Shown piece by piece: positions 6,737 to 14,139 of a stretch of 24,757 nt of DNA. A model generated the notes under the pieces. It did not search any database. It worked only from the letters and a program-made list of their open reading frames with translations, and was not told where the DNA came from. The stretch comes from CAVPLU01 sp964601325 (GTDB lineage: Archaea > Thermoproteota > Bathyarchaeia > 40CM-2-53-6): positions 1-24,757 of the forward strand of contig CAZRNA010000018.1 in NCBI GenBank assembly GCA_964601325.1, written 5' to 3'. The position numbers and the translations under genes were made by a program. Numbering within the stretch: position 1 is the stretch's first letter; each line of letters begins with the position of its first letter.

Positions 6737-8428
6737 ATGTCTGCTCGTAGGGATTTCGCGAAGTTCGCCAAAACGGAGTTCGATGTTGCGGTTATTGGAG
6801 GAGGAATGATCGGGACAGGCGTCGCCCGAGACGCTGCAATGCGGGGCCTGAAGACCGTCCTGTTTGAGAAAGAGGACTTCTGCTACGGCACGAGCGGCCG
6901 TTCAAGCCGCATGATCCACGGCGGACTGCGGTACTTGGCGAACTATGATCTCGGCCTCGTGAGGGAGGGACTCAGAGAAAGGGAAATCCTCCTAAGACTT
7001 GCGCCACATCTTGTTCATCCTCTGAAGTTCCTGATCCTGATCTATGGCGGTTTCCTTCACAAGATGAAACTCAAGATCGGCATGATCCTCTACGACCTTC
7101 TCTCCTACGACAAATCCCTCCCAAGCCACAAGTCCCTCAACAGAGCGCAAGTGCTTGAGGCGGAACCTGCACTTGCTGAGAATGGGCTCCGAGGCGCATA
7201 CGTTTACTACGATTCGCAGATCGCGCTAACGGAACGTCTCTGTATGGAGAATGTTGTTTCTGCGAAGAGTCACGGAGCCTTGTTGCTGAATCATGCAAGA
7301 GCTGTGGGGTTAGTGAAAGAGAGCGATGTGGTTTCTGGTGTGAAGATCGAGGATATGCTCTCGGACAAGACGGCACAGTTCCGATCGAGGCTTGTCGTGA
7401 ATGTCGGGGGACCGTGGATTGATGAGGTCGTACACGGAGTCAGAAAAGCGAAACAGCCGTTGGCTCGGACAACAAAGGGCATCCACCTTGTGACGCCCAA
7501 AGTGACGAAAGACGCAGTGGCTCTCTTTGCAGCTGATGGCCGAGCATACTTCGTGATGCCCTGGCTTGATTTCGAGCTCATCGGAACGACGGACACCGAC
7601 TATGAAAAAGACATGGACGCGGTGAAGGCCGAGGTAGAGGATGTCAACTACTTACAAACCGAAGTCCGGAAGGCTTTTCCGAAAACGAAGTTTGATCGGA
7701 TCTTCTACACGATCGCGGGCGTGCGATCTCTCCTGCGCATTGAAGGCGTCAAGGAGTCATCCGTCACCCGTCGTCACATAATCTACGACCACGAAGAGAA
7801 AGAAGGACTGAGAGGACTAGTCTCCGTCATCGGCGGCAAACTCACAGCATATCGCGGCATCGCAGAGGACGTTACTGATGTGATTTGCAGGAAGCTGGGA
7901 TCGAGTGCCCAATGCGCAACGGCAAGGGAGAAACTGCCTGGGGCTGAGCCAACTGAGCTCGGGAAGATCCAGACTAAGAGAAACTCGCTCGCTAAAGCGC
8001 AGGGAATCAGCGTAGAGACGCTCGACCATCTCGTCTCCCTCTACGGTTCCCGCTACACGGAAGTGCTCGACTACCTCAAGAAAGATAGGCGGCTCAGAGA
8101 ACGAATATGCAAGACTCAGCCTGACATCATGGCTGAAGTCGTTCACGCAATCGAGAAGGAATCAGCGCTCACTCTGACTGACTTCATGATTCGAAGGAGC
8201 CTCATCGCATTCAGGGAATGCGAAGGGCTAGATTGCTGTGCTAAGGTCGCGAAGAAGATGGGCACGATCCTGCGCTGGAGTAGTCGAGAGGTCGCCTCAC
8301 AGGTCAACGCCTACAAGAAAGAGATCGCAATGCGGCACGCGTATGAGAAGAAGAAACAGCCCAAACGTGCACCCAAGCGATCACGAAGACCGCGCCGTGC
8401 AAGGAGAACTAGGCGTCGTCGGGCCTAG
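6737..8428 (+). CDS. glpA: FAD-dependent glycerol-3-phosphate dehydrogenase (GlpA/GlpD type) with basic C-terminal tail
   Basis: A 563-residue flavoprotein that oxidises sn-glycerol 3-phosphate to dihydroxyacetone phosphate. The N-terminal Rossmann motif DVAVIGGGMIG lies at about 16-26, the family signature GTSGRSSRMIHGGLRYL at about 51-67, the substrate-domain sequences GPWIDEVV and TIAGVRSLLR in the middle, and a DAO C-terminal helical domain ends near 530 (LTDFMIRRS...). The last 26 residues are extraordinary: 17 are Lys or Arg, with runs such as RRPRRARRTRRRR. GlpD/GlpA enzymes normally sit on the membrane and pass electrons to quinone or to GlpB/GlpC; no such subunit is adjacent, so the acceptor is unknown. 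The ATG at 6737 is preferred to the TTG at 6722. The last 20 bases overlap the 3' end of the convergent glycerol kinase gene. Confidence 0.9.
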   Translation: MSARRDFAKFAKTEFDVAVIGGGMIGTGVARDAAMRGLKTVLFEKEDFCYGTSGRSSRMIHGGLRYLANYDLGLVREGLREREILLRLAPHLVHPLKFLILIYGGFLHKMKLKIGMILYDLLSYDKSLPSHKSLNRAQVLEAEPALAENGLRGAYVYYDSQIALTERLCMENVVSAKSHGALLLNHARAVGLVKESDVVSGVKIEDMLSDKTAQFRSRLVVNVGGPWIDEVVHGVRKAKQPLARTTKGIHLVTPKVTKDAVALFAADGRAYFVMPWLDFELIGTTDTDYEKDMDAVKAEVEDVNYLQTEVRKAFPKTKFDRIFYTIAGVRSLLRIEGVKESSVTRRHIIYDHEEKEGLRGLVSVIGGKLTAYRGIAEDVTDVICRKLGSSAQCATAREKLPGAEPTELGKIQTKRNSLAKAQGISVETLDHLVSLYGSRYTEVLDYLKKDRRLRERICKTQPDIMAEVVHAIEKESALTLTDFMIRRSLIAFRECEGLDCCAKVAKKMGTILRWSSREVASQVNAYKKEIAMRHAYEKKKQPKRAPKRSRRPRRARRTRRRRA

Positions 8429-9902
8429 CCCAGTCCAGAGCTCTCTGAACGGCTCGCTTCCATCCTCTACGCATTTCAGCGCCGACATTCGCCCCCATGG
8501 CCGGTCTGAACACCCTATCGACTTTTCTCAGACTCTTCAGCTCGTCCAGATCATCCCATACTCCGACTGCTAGACCCGCGAGAAATGCAGCACCCAACGC
8601 TGTGGTCTCAGCGATTGCTGACCGTTCAATTGGAAGTCCAAGCAGGTCCGATTGGAGTTGCATGAGGAAATTGTTGACTGACGCTCCGCCATCGACTTTG
8701 AGGGAACGCAGCTGACCTCTCGTGCTCTTGGTCATCGCTTCGAGAACATCCACCGTTTGGTGGCAGATGGACTCGAGTGCCGCCCTGATGATCTGGTTCC
8801 TTGTTGTGTCGCGGGTGATTCCGATTATGAGGCCTCTGGCGTACATGTCCCAGTAAGGCGCGCCGATACCGGTAAGCGCCGGGACAAAGAAGACGCCGCC
8901 GCTGTCCGGCGTCTCCAGTCCGATTCGTTCAGTATCCGACGCTTTCTCCACTATCATGAGTTTGTCTCGAAGCCACTGGATTATTGCTCCTCCGATGAAC
9001 ACGCTTCCTTCCAAAGCATAGTTGACTCTGTCTTTGAGGCTCCAAGCGATTGTTGAGATCAGTCCGAAACGGGGAGTCGGGGGGCGTTCTCCTGCATTCA
9101 ACAAGATGAAACAGCCCGTTCCATAGGTGTTCTTCGCGGCGCCCTTTTCGAATCCGGCTTGACCGAACAGTGCAGCCTGCTGGTCGCCTATGACGCCACC
9201 GATTGGAATCTCTCGTCCAAACAGCTTCGCGTCCGTGTAGCCGAATATCTCGCTTGAGGGCTTGACTTCGGGCAGCATGTCTGCAGGAATTTCCAGCAAA
9301 TCTAGCAGACGCGGATCCCATGATCTCCTTTTGATGTCAAAGATCATCGTCCTTGACGCATTCGACGGGTCCGTTGCGTGAACTCGACCTCCAGTAAGCT
9401 TCCAGACAAGGTACGAGTCCACGGTTCCGAAGAGCAGATCGCCCTTTCTCGCCCTCTTCTTGGCTTTGGGAACATTGTCCAAGATCCATTTGATCTTCGG
9501 CCCTGAGAAATAGGCGTCAGGAATTAGTCCCGTGCTTCTTCGGATATATCGTGAATAGCCTCTCGACACGAGGTCATCCACGATCGAGGCGGTTCTTCTA
9601 TCCTGCCAGACTATCGCGTTGTGTACGGGTTTGCCGGTGTGTCTGTCCCACACGATCGTTGTCTCTCGCTGATTGGTCACTCCGATTGTAGCGATCCTAT
9701 TCCAGCGGTCGTTAGCGGTTTGTTTGACTGTGCCGATCTGGGTCGACCAGACGGCAGTCGGGTCATGTTCGACCCACCCAGGGTGTGGGAAGATCTGTGT
9801 GAACTCCTCTTTTGCGGATCGCAGTAGCCTGCATTTGTGGTCGAATAGAACCGCGCGTGAGCTTGTGGTTCCTTGATCGAGTGACAGCACATATTGCTCC
9901 AA
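8409..9902 (-). CDS. glpK: Glycerol kinase
   Basis: A cytoplasmic FGGY-family kinase that phosphorylates glycerol with ATP to sn-glycerol 3-phosphate, the substrate of the convergent dehydrogenase. Evidence includes the N-terminal YVLSLDQGTTSSRAVLFD, GVTNQRETTIVWD, NAIVWQDRR, DPSNASRTMIFD, GVIGDQQAALFGQ, the ATP-site region NTYGTGCFILLN, FIGGAIIQWLRD and the C-terminal TTALGAAFLAGLAVGVW. I choose the TTG at 9902 (497 residues), because known glycerol kinases begin M-E-x-Y-V-L directly before the first strand; an ATG at 9920 would add six residues. The stop overlaps the end of the dehydrogenase gene by 20 bases on the opposite strand. Upstream, a TATA-like ATAT near 9937 could drive it. Confidence 0.95.
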   Translation of the reverse strand: MEQYVLSLDQGTTSSRAVLFDHKCRLLRSAKEEFTQIFPHPGWVEHDPTAVWSTQIGTVKQTANDRWNRIATIGVTNQRETTIVWDRHTGKPVHNAIVWQDRRTASIVDDLVSRGYSRYIRRSTGLIPDAYFSGPKIKWILDNVPKAKKRARKGDLLFGTVDSYLVWKLTGGRVHATDPSNASRTMIFDIKRRSWDPRLLDLLEIPADMLPEVKPSSEIFGYTDAKLFGREIPIGGVIGDQQAALFGQAGFEKGAAKNTYGTGCFILLNAGERPPTPRFGLISTIAWSLKDRVNYALEGSVFIGGAIIQWLRDKLMIVEKASDTERIGLETPDSGGVFFVPALTGIGAPYWDMYARGLIIGITRDTTRNQIIRAALESICHQTVDVLEAMTKSTRGQLRSLKVDGGASVNNFLMQLQSDLLGLPIERSAIAETTALGAAFLAGLAVGVWDDLDELKSLRKVDRVFRPAMGANVGAEMRRGWKRAVQRALDWARPDDA

Positions 9903-10068
9903 GGGAGCTCGCACCCACATTGGTTGTGGAGAGATATGTCGCTTGCCGGCGCTCGTCTGGGAAAGTGCCCTGCAGTCGCAACTGTTTTGAACCTAGGGAC
10001 AGGCACAGATTGAGGGTTGTGAGGCGTTAGGCAGCCAGCTGCGAGGTTGACGGGCGACGATCGACTCC

Positions 10069-10293
10069 ATGCTTAGAAGGCGTGATCGAGCGAGCGATTG
10101 TGAAGTGTGCCAAAGGAAGCCGGCGACTAAACGAGCACATTTCACGGCACATTTCCTCCAAGCAGAGCCTACGCCGCTACTAGTTGAGGAACACGTCGCC
10201 AAAATGGAGCTTGAGAAACGAGTATGCAACGACTGCGCCAGACAACTGCAAAGCATGAAGAACGTGACCGATCTGAGCTTAGAAGAGCTCTAA
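10069..10293 (+). CDS. Small zinc-binding-type protein with two CxxC pairs
   Basis: A 74-residue protein with CEVC (Cys11, Cys14) and CNDC (Cys53, Cys56), which together could bind one zinc ion as a treble-clef or zinc-ribbon-like fold. Between the pairs is a 38-residue stretch with HFTAHF and an acidic helix EEHVAKMELEK. The N-terminus is very basic (MLRRRDR) and the C-terminus acidic. It is divergent from glpK, about 165 bases away. The conserved-looking cysteine spacing, and the lack of a credible gene on the other strand, make it likely real despite a poor ribosome site before the ATG. I do not recognise the family; a nucleic-acid-binding or regulatory role would be a guess. Confidence 0.6.
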   Translation: MLRRRDRASDCEVCQRKPATKRAHFTAHFLQAEPTPLLVEEHVAKMELEKRVCNDCARQLQSMKNVTDLSLEEL

Positions 10294-10345
10294 GCAAAAC
10301 TGGAACCTGATCCAAAACGAGAACTTGACACCCTATTCGATCCGA

Positions 10346-11191
10346 CTACGCAAACTTGACGCTGCTTATGCCTTCCTTTCCGTAGACTATCTGATTGCTG
10401 AAAAGTCCTCGTAGGCTGCTAACATCCTTCGGTTCATGAGCAGACGGGTTGAGCAAGAAAACGGCAGTCACTTCTGAGTCGGAGAGTTGCCTCAATGCGT
10501 TAAGCGCGAATTTGTAGGCTGTGCGAGGGTCGGCAGACAGCGCTAGGTCGGTCAGGCTATCGTAGACGATGTTTAGCGGTCTCTCTTGATGGTCCTCTAG
10601 GATGGAAGATAGCATGAGGTCGTGGGTGAGGCCAATTATCTCGACGCTTTCGTCATCGCGGACGGCTTGCTCCACCACGCTTCCGGCTGGGGTCAGAATG
10701 AGCACTTTCTCCTTGTTGGAGATGCATTCGAGCGCGAAATCTCTCACGACGGTCTGGTACGGCATGGACGGATCAAACTCTAACAGAATCCTCTTTCCGG
10801 TCAAAGCATTGTGATCAATCCCGAGTTGTCCCGAGAACTTTGCCTTCCGTGACGGTTCAGCACGCTCTTTGGGTCGAGGTACTCGGGCTTCTCGCCGATG
10901 CGAGTATCTTCCTGAAAAGCTTGCCACTCCAGAGATTACAAGGATGGCTCCTAACCCCGCCACGAAATACGCCAACCAAACCTGAGTCGGCATCACAAGT
11001 TTCTGCGAGAAAAGGAAGAGAACGCCGATTAGTAGCACTATCAAGCCAACTGCAAGCCAGCGTGCTGGATGTCTCTCGCGCTTCAGTGGTCCAGGGGTGG
11101 TCACGTCTGCAGCGGCCCCACACTTGGGACAGAATCTTGTGCTTTCGTCGAGAGAGGCTCCGCACTTGGTGCAGAATCTAGTGGTTGACAT
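10346..11191 (-). CDS. Zinc-ribbon, two-helix membrane protein with degenerate RecA/KaiC-like domain
   Basis: A 281-residue three-part protein. Residues 7-25 form a zinc ribbon with CTKCG and CPKCG. Two hydrophobic helices follow at about 44-64 and 72-92. After a basic linker (about 98-120) comes a cytoplasmic alpha/beta domain from about 130 to the end. Its strands ILLEFD, VLILTP, VEIIG and NIVYDSLTDL, followed by TAVFLLN, are arranged as in RecA/KaiC-type archaeal ATPases, and NIVYDSL is Walker B-like; however, there is no GxxGxGKT P-loop after the first strand, where FDPSMPYQTV is found instead. It therefore probably does not hydrolyse ATP and may act as a membrane-bound sensor or scaffold. 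The ATG at 11191 directly precedes the ribbon. It stands alone between an unrelated upstream gene and the divergent CxxC gene. Confidence 0.75.
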   Translation of the reverse strand: MSTTRFCTKCGASLDESTRFCPKCGAAADVTTPGPLKRERHPARWLAVGLIVLLIGVLFLFSQKLVMPTQVWLAYFVAGLGAILVISGVASFSGRYSHRREARVPRPKERAEPSRKAKFSGQLGIDHNALTGKRILLEFDPSMPYQTVVRDFALECISNKEKVLILTPAGSVVEQAVRDDESVEIIGLTHDLMLSSILEDHQERPLNIVYDSLTDLALSADPRTAYKFALNALRQLSDSEVTAVFLLNPSAHEPKDVSSLRGLFSNQIVYGKEGISSVKFA

Positions 11192-11339
11192 CGACGTTCA
11201 TGGACGCGTTTCCCGGTTTGCGGGAAAAGAGTTTCGGTTCATCAGAGCGCATGCGTATCATTCTCTAGGACGCAGTCATTCCTCGATCAAACCAACTAGC
11301 TATGGGCGGAATCCTCTAAGTGCTAGATGGATATGGTTC

Positions 11340-11750
11340 CTATCGGTGACGTCGGTCTCTTCTATCGCGTGAGTCTCTCTGTTGCCAGTCTCTCTTTCTC
11401 GAGGTCTGAATCCTCGTCCTACCAGACCTGAAGGACATCGAGTCCCTACGGTATTCCTGAATCCCAGAATAGAAGGCGTAGTAGCTATCTTCGGTATCGT
11501 CCTTTGACAGGGAAGATATCAGCTCATTCAATCTGGCTCTTGACGCGTCGGACTGGTTGTCCTCCCAGGCGCGGGTATAAACAGCATAGGCGACATGGAA
11601 CTTGAAATCTTGCGGTCTATCAATCTCCAGCTTCTGCGGAACCTTGTTTTCCGTGCCGTTCTCCGACAAGTCTGTTGGACTCTCTTGGATACCAGTCGGA
11701 GTGGGGCCGTCGTATTTAGGTCGTGCTGACGAGTCTGAGTCTGAGGACAT
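11340..11750 (-). CDS. Hypothetical protein with Arg/Asp-rich tail, third gene of helicase operon
   Basis: A protein of about 136 residues, following the OB-fold gene with only 16 bases between stop and ATG (a GTG at 11762 would leave four bases). It has a low-complexity polar N-terminus (Ser, Asp, Pro, Thr; about 1-45), a central helical part (about 50-100, DFKFHVAYAVYTRAWEDN and ARLNELISSLSKDD) and a tail rich in Arg, Asp and Gln (QQRDSRDRRDRRHR). Tails of this kind are common in RNA-binding or phase-separating proteins. The family is not recognised. Tight linkage to a DEAD-box helicase and an OB-fold protein suggests a nucleic-acid role; this is inference from context. The start choice is uncertain because neither candidate has a clear ribosome site. 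Confidence 0.6.
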   Translation of the reverse strand: MSSDSDSSARPKYDGPTPTGIQESPTDLSENGTENKVPQKLEIDRPQDFKFHVAYAVYTRAWEDNQSDASRARLNELISSLSKDDTEDSYYAFYSGIQEYRRDSMSFRSGRTRIQTSRKRDWQQRDSRDRRDRRHR

Positions 11751-11766
11751 CAGGCAAAGCACTTGG

Positions 11767-12429
11767 CTATTGGGCGATTGCGTCTGTGGACTGCACGGTT
11801 GAGATGGTTCCGGTCTTCCATGGCAGCGATAGTTGCATTTCTCCTCTGAAGTTCTTGACAGTGGCGTCGCGGATGACTACTGTGTCATTCTTCGCGATTG
11901 TGTCGATCTGTCTGTTCCACAGGGGCAGACGGATCTCTCCTGTACCATCGGAGAGGGTTGCTATGCACACCGCGAGCGGTGAACCGTTTCTTGACTCGAC
12001 CGCTCTTACCTCTGACTTCTGTGTGACTCTAGCTTTCAAGCTTACATGTTTCAAGCCGTATTGAAGGTCGCGGATTCGTCTTTCTGATTCAGCTTGATCA
12101 TCGAGAGTAGACTGTGAGCGTGGGCTCTGTAGCAGTCGCTTGAACTCTGGAGGCACGTCTCGGAGTTTTGCCAGTGAAGCCTCGGAAACTGAGGCCTGTG
12201 CGACGGATCGGTCGTCCTGTGAGAACATAAAGCGACAAGTGCTCTCTTGACGTTCTCGCAGTTCTATCGACAAAGGTCCGCATGATGCTTCTTTGCTGCC
12301 TTTTGCCTTCACCAAGGCATTGTGCAGGTCGATCGGCTCTAGGCCATACTTCCTTGCAAGCATGAGTAAGTAGACGAGATCGCGGTCCGAGCCGCGCCCG
12401 CTCGTGAGTTTTCTCATCGCTACTGGCAT
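11767..12429 (-). CDS. OB-fold single-stranded nucleic-acid-binding protein (archaeal SSB/RPA-like)
   Basis: About 220 residues. The C-terminal 90 or so residues form an OB fold of the archaeal RPA/SSB kind: HVSLKARVTQKSEVR, then LAVCIATLSDGTGEIRLPLWN, IDTIAKNDTVVIRDA and VKNFRGEMQLSLPW, which matches the strand order and the D-x-T-G-x-I-x-L-x-L-W signature of these domains. The N-terminal half is charged and predicted helical, without zinc-finger cysteines. It probably binds single-stranded DNA or RNA. The ATG at 12429 follows a G-rich stretch; an in-frame GTG at 12447 overlaps the helicase stop codon (GTGA), and either start implies translational coupling. It is the second gene of the DEAD-box operon. 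Whether it is the replicative SSB or an RNA-associated paralogue cannot be told. Confidence 0.8.
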   Translation of the reverse strand: MPVAMRKLTSGRGSDRDLVYLLMLARKYGLEPIDLHNALVKAKGSKEASCGPLSIELRERQESTCRFMFSQDDRSVAQASVSEASLAKLRDVPPEFKRLLQSPRSQSTLDDQAESERRIRDLQYGLKHVSLKARVTQKSEVRAVESRNGSPLAVCIATLSDGTGEIRLPLWNRQIDTIAKNDTVVIRDATVKNFRGEMQLSLPWKTGTISTVQSTDAIAQ

Positions 12430-12443
12430 GTGAACCCCGCCTC

Positions 12444-13721
12444 TCACGGTCGGAGGTCCGCTATAGGCGCACCGCTTTGTCCCCGTACGCCTCGAAAGGG
12501 TGGATCCCGACTGTGCCTAGTGTGCCTATATGGGGTTCTGTTGAACCTAGGGCGAGCTTCCTCGTGAAATCTCTCCGGCCTTTCGTTCCTCGGAGTGAAG
12601 GCGCTCCGCTCGAGCCTGCCGATCTCAAGGCGCTCAATCTGATAGTCCGCCATGGTCTCTATTGCCCTGAAGTCGGCGCTCTGGTCTCCTGATACGATCG
12701 TCACCGCCGTTCCGGTCTTGCCAGCCCTTCCTGTTCTACCGATTCTGTGGAAGTAGGTGAGGGGTTCCTCGGGGACATCGTAGTTGATGATGTGTGTGAC
12801 TCCGTCAATGTCTAGGCCTCTTCCAGCCAAGTCAGTGGCAACCAGTATGCGGCTGTGGCCGCTTCGAAAGTCCCCCATTGCTCGGTCGCGTTGATTCTGC
12901 GAGAGGTCGCCGTTTATCGCCGTGGCATTCTCATGTCTTCTCCTGAGCGACTCGCTGAGCCAAAACGTTGTACGCTTCGTCCTGCAGAATACTATGGCGC
13001 GTTGCACGCTCTTATCATGTAGAATCTTCAGAAGTGCGTCAAGTTTCGTATCGCGGTCTGCTTGGCAGAAGTACTGTTTGATTTCTTTGACATTGAGGTC
13101 CTCCGATTCGATTAGAACTTCGCGCGGGTTCTTCATGTGTCTGCGAGCCAGCTTGCGCACTTCATCCGGCATAGTTGCAGAGAAGAACGCAATCTGACGC
13201 CTTCCGGTCTGTTGCAGAATGCGCTCAACATCATCTATGAAGCCCATGTCGAGCATTCTGTCGGCCTCGTCAAGCACGACACACTGAACGTTCTTTAAGT
13301 TCAGAGATCCGCGTTCAAGATGGTCGAGGATACGGCCGGGTGTTCCAGCTATGATTTGCGGACAATCCTCTAGAGCATCGATCTGCGCATGGATTGACTG
13401 ACCGCCGTATATCGCTAAGGCGTGCTTGCGTGTGTTCTTCGCATATGAGTTGATGTCGCCGGCGACTTGCATCGCAAGTTCGCGTGTCGGAACGAGCACC
13501 AACGCTTGTATGTTCAAATTCTTCTCATCGACGATCTCCAAGATCGGTAGGCCAAACGCAGCGGTCTTTCCAGTACCTGTGTGAGCTTGACCAATGACAT
13601 CGCTTCCGCTCCAGAGAAGCGGAATGATTGCTTCCTGGATAGGAAACGGAACGTCGAATCCGAGCGCTTTGACAGCGCTTAATATCTCTGGGCTAAGGCC
13701 CAGTTCTTCGAAACTACTCAT
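12444..13721 (-). CDS. DEAD-box RNA helicase
   Basis: A 425-residue ATP-dependent RNA helicase. All core motifs are present: Q motif region (FDVPFPIQ, 22-29), motif I AHTGTGKT (46-53), Ia PTRELA (78-83), TPGR (127-130), DEAD (151-154), SAT (181-183), the second RecA domain with VFCRTKR, ATDLAGRGLDI and HRIGRTGR (325-332). After about residue 370 the protein changes to a basic, Arg/Pro/Asn/His-rich tail (RPRFNRTPYRHTRHSRDPP), as in many RhlE/CsdA-type helicases, likely giving extra RNA affinity. The ATG is well supported by AAGGAG 9 bases upstream. It leads an operon with the OB-fold and Arg/Asp-tail genes. Likely roles are RNA remodelling, ribosome assembly or cold adaptation; which one is not shown by the sequence. 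Confidence 0.95.
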   Translation of the reverse strand: MSSFEELGLSPEILSAVKALGFDVPFPIQEAIIPLLWSGSDVIGQAHTGTGKTAAFGLPILEIVDEKNLNIQALVLVPTRELAMQVAGDINSYAKNTRKHALAIYGGQSIHAQIDALEDCPQIIAGTPGRILDHLERGSLNLKNVQCVVLDEADRMLDMGFIDDVERILQQTGRRQIAFFSATMPDEVRKLARRHMKNPREVLIESEDLNVKEIKQYFCQADRDTKLDALLKILHDKSVQRAIVFCRTKRTTFWLSESLRRRHENATAINGDLSQNQRDRAMGDFRSGHSRILVATDLAGRGLDIDGVTHIINYDVPEEPLTYFHRIGRTGRAGKTGTAVTIVSGDQSADFRAIETMADYQIERLEIGRLERSAFTPRNERPERFHEEARPRFNRTPYRHTRHSRDPPFRGVRGQSGAPIADLRP

Positions 13722-14101
13722 TTTCTATTTCTCCTTAGCCTCAGCGGCTAACCCGTAGGGCCGTGATAATCGCCGAAAACTCCATCCGCCGTTCTGTCAG
13801 ACTATGAGCAGTTACGCGAATTAGGATTCGGTTCTCTCAGACTTCCACGATATTGCTGCTTTGGCTTTCGTTCATCTCGGAAGAGCTCTAAGTCTCGTGG
13901 ATGTCCACGCAGCTGTGAGCGCTTCTCCAGCACGCAGATGGCCGCCTCAGGTAAAAAGCTACTGGTATAGGACAAACAACAAGAATCGCGTTTTCGAGCT
14001 TGAAACCGAGCTTCTCTATTGGTCAGATGGCTGGTTAGATGCGCCTAGACGCAGGAAGATTCATCCCATCCTAACCTCCCTTCTTAGATTGGAGAACGAT
14101 C
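13722..14101. other. 380-base intergenic region between divergent helicase and deoC
   Basis: This region separates the divergent DEAD-box operon and the deoC operon and so should hold both promoters. No clear TATA box, hairpin or repeat stood out to me. It contains one weak open frame on the plus strand, listed separately, and the ribosome site GGAGA (14091-14095) of deoC. Confidence 0.5.
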
Positions 14102-14139
14102 TTGAGAATTCCCGCCCAGTCGCTTCGCGAAGTCGCTGA
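13861..14139 (+). CDS. Doubtful small ORF upstream of deoC
   Basis: An open frame of 92 residues starting with TTG and overlapping deoC by 38 bases in another frame. The middle part (about residues 30-80, including KSYWYRTNNKNRVFELETE and LLYWSDGWLDAPRRR) looks more protein-like than most chance frames, with aromatic residues and an amphipathic pattern, but it has no recognisable domain and no ribosome binding site. The basic, Ser-rich end lies inside the deoC overlap. It could be a real small gene, a remnant of one, or chance. Listed for completeness with low confidence. Confidence 0.2.
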   Translation: MAFVHLGRALSLVDVHAAVSASPARRWPPQVKSYWYRTNNKNRVFELETELLYWSDGWLDAPRRRKIHPILTSLLRLENDLENSRPVASRSR

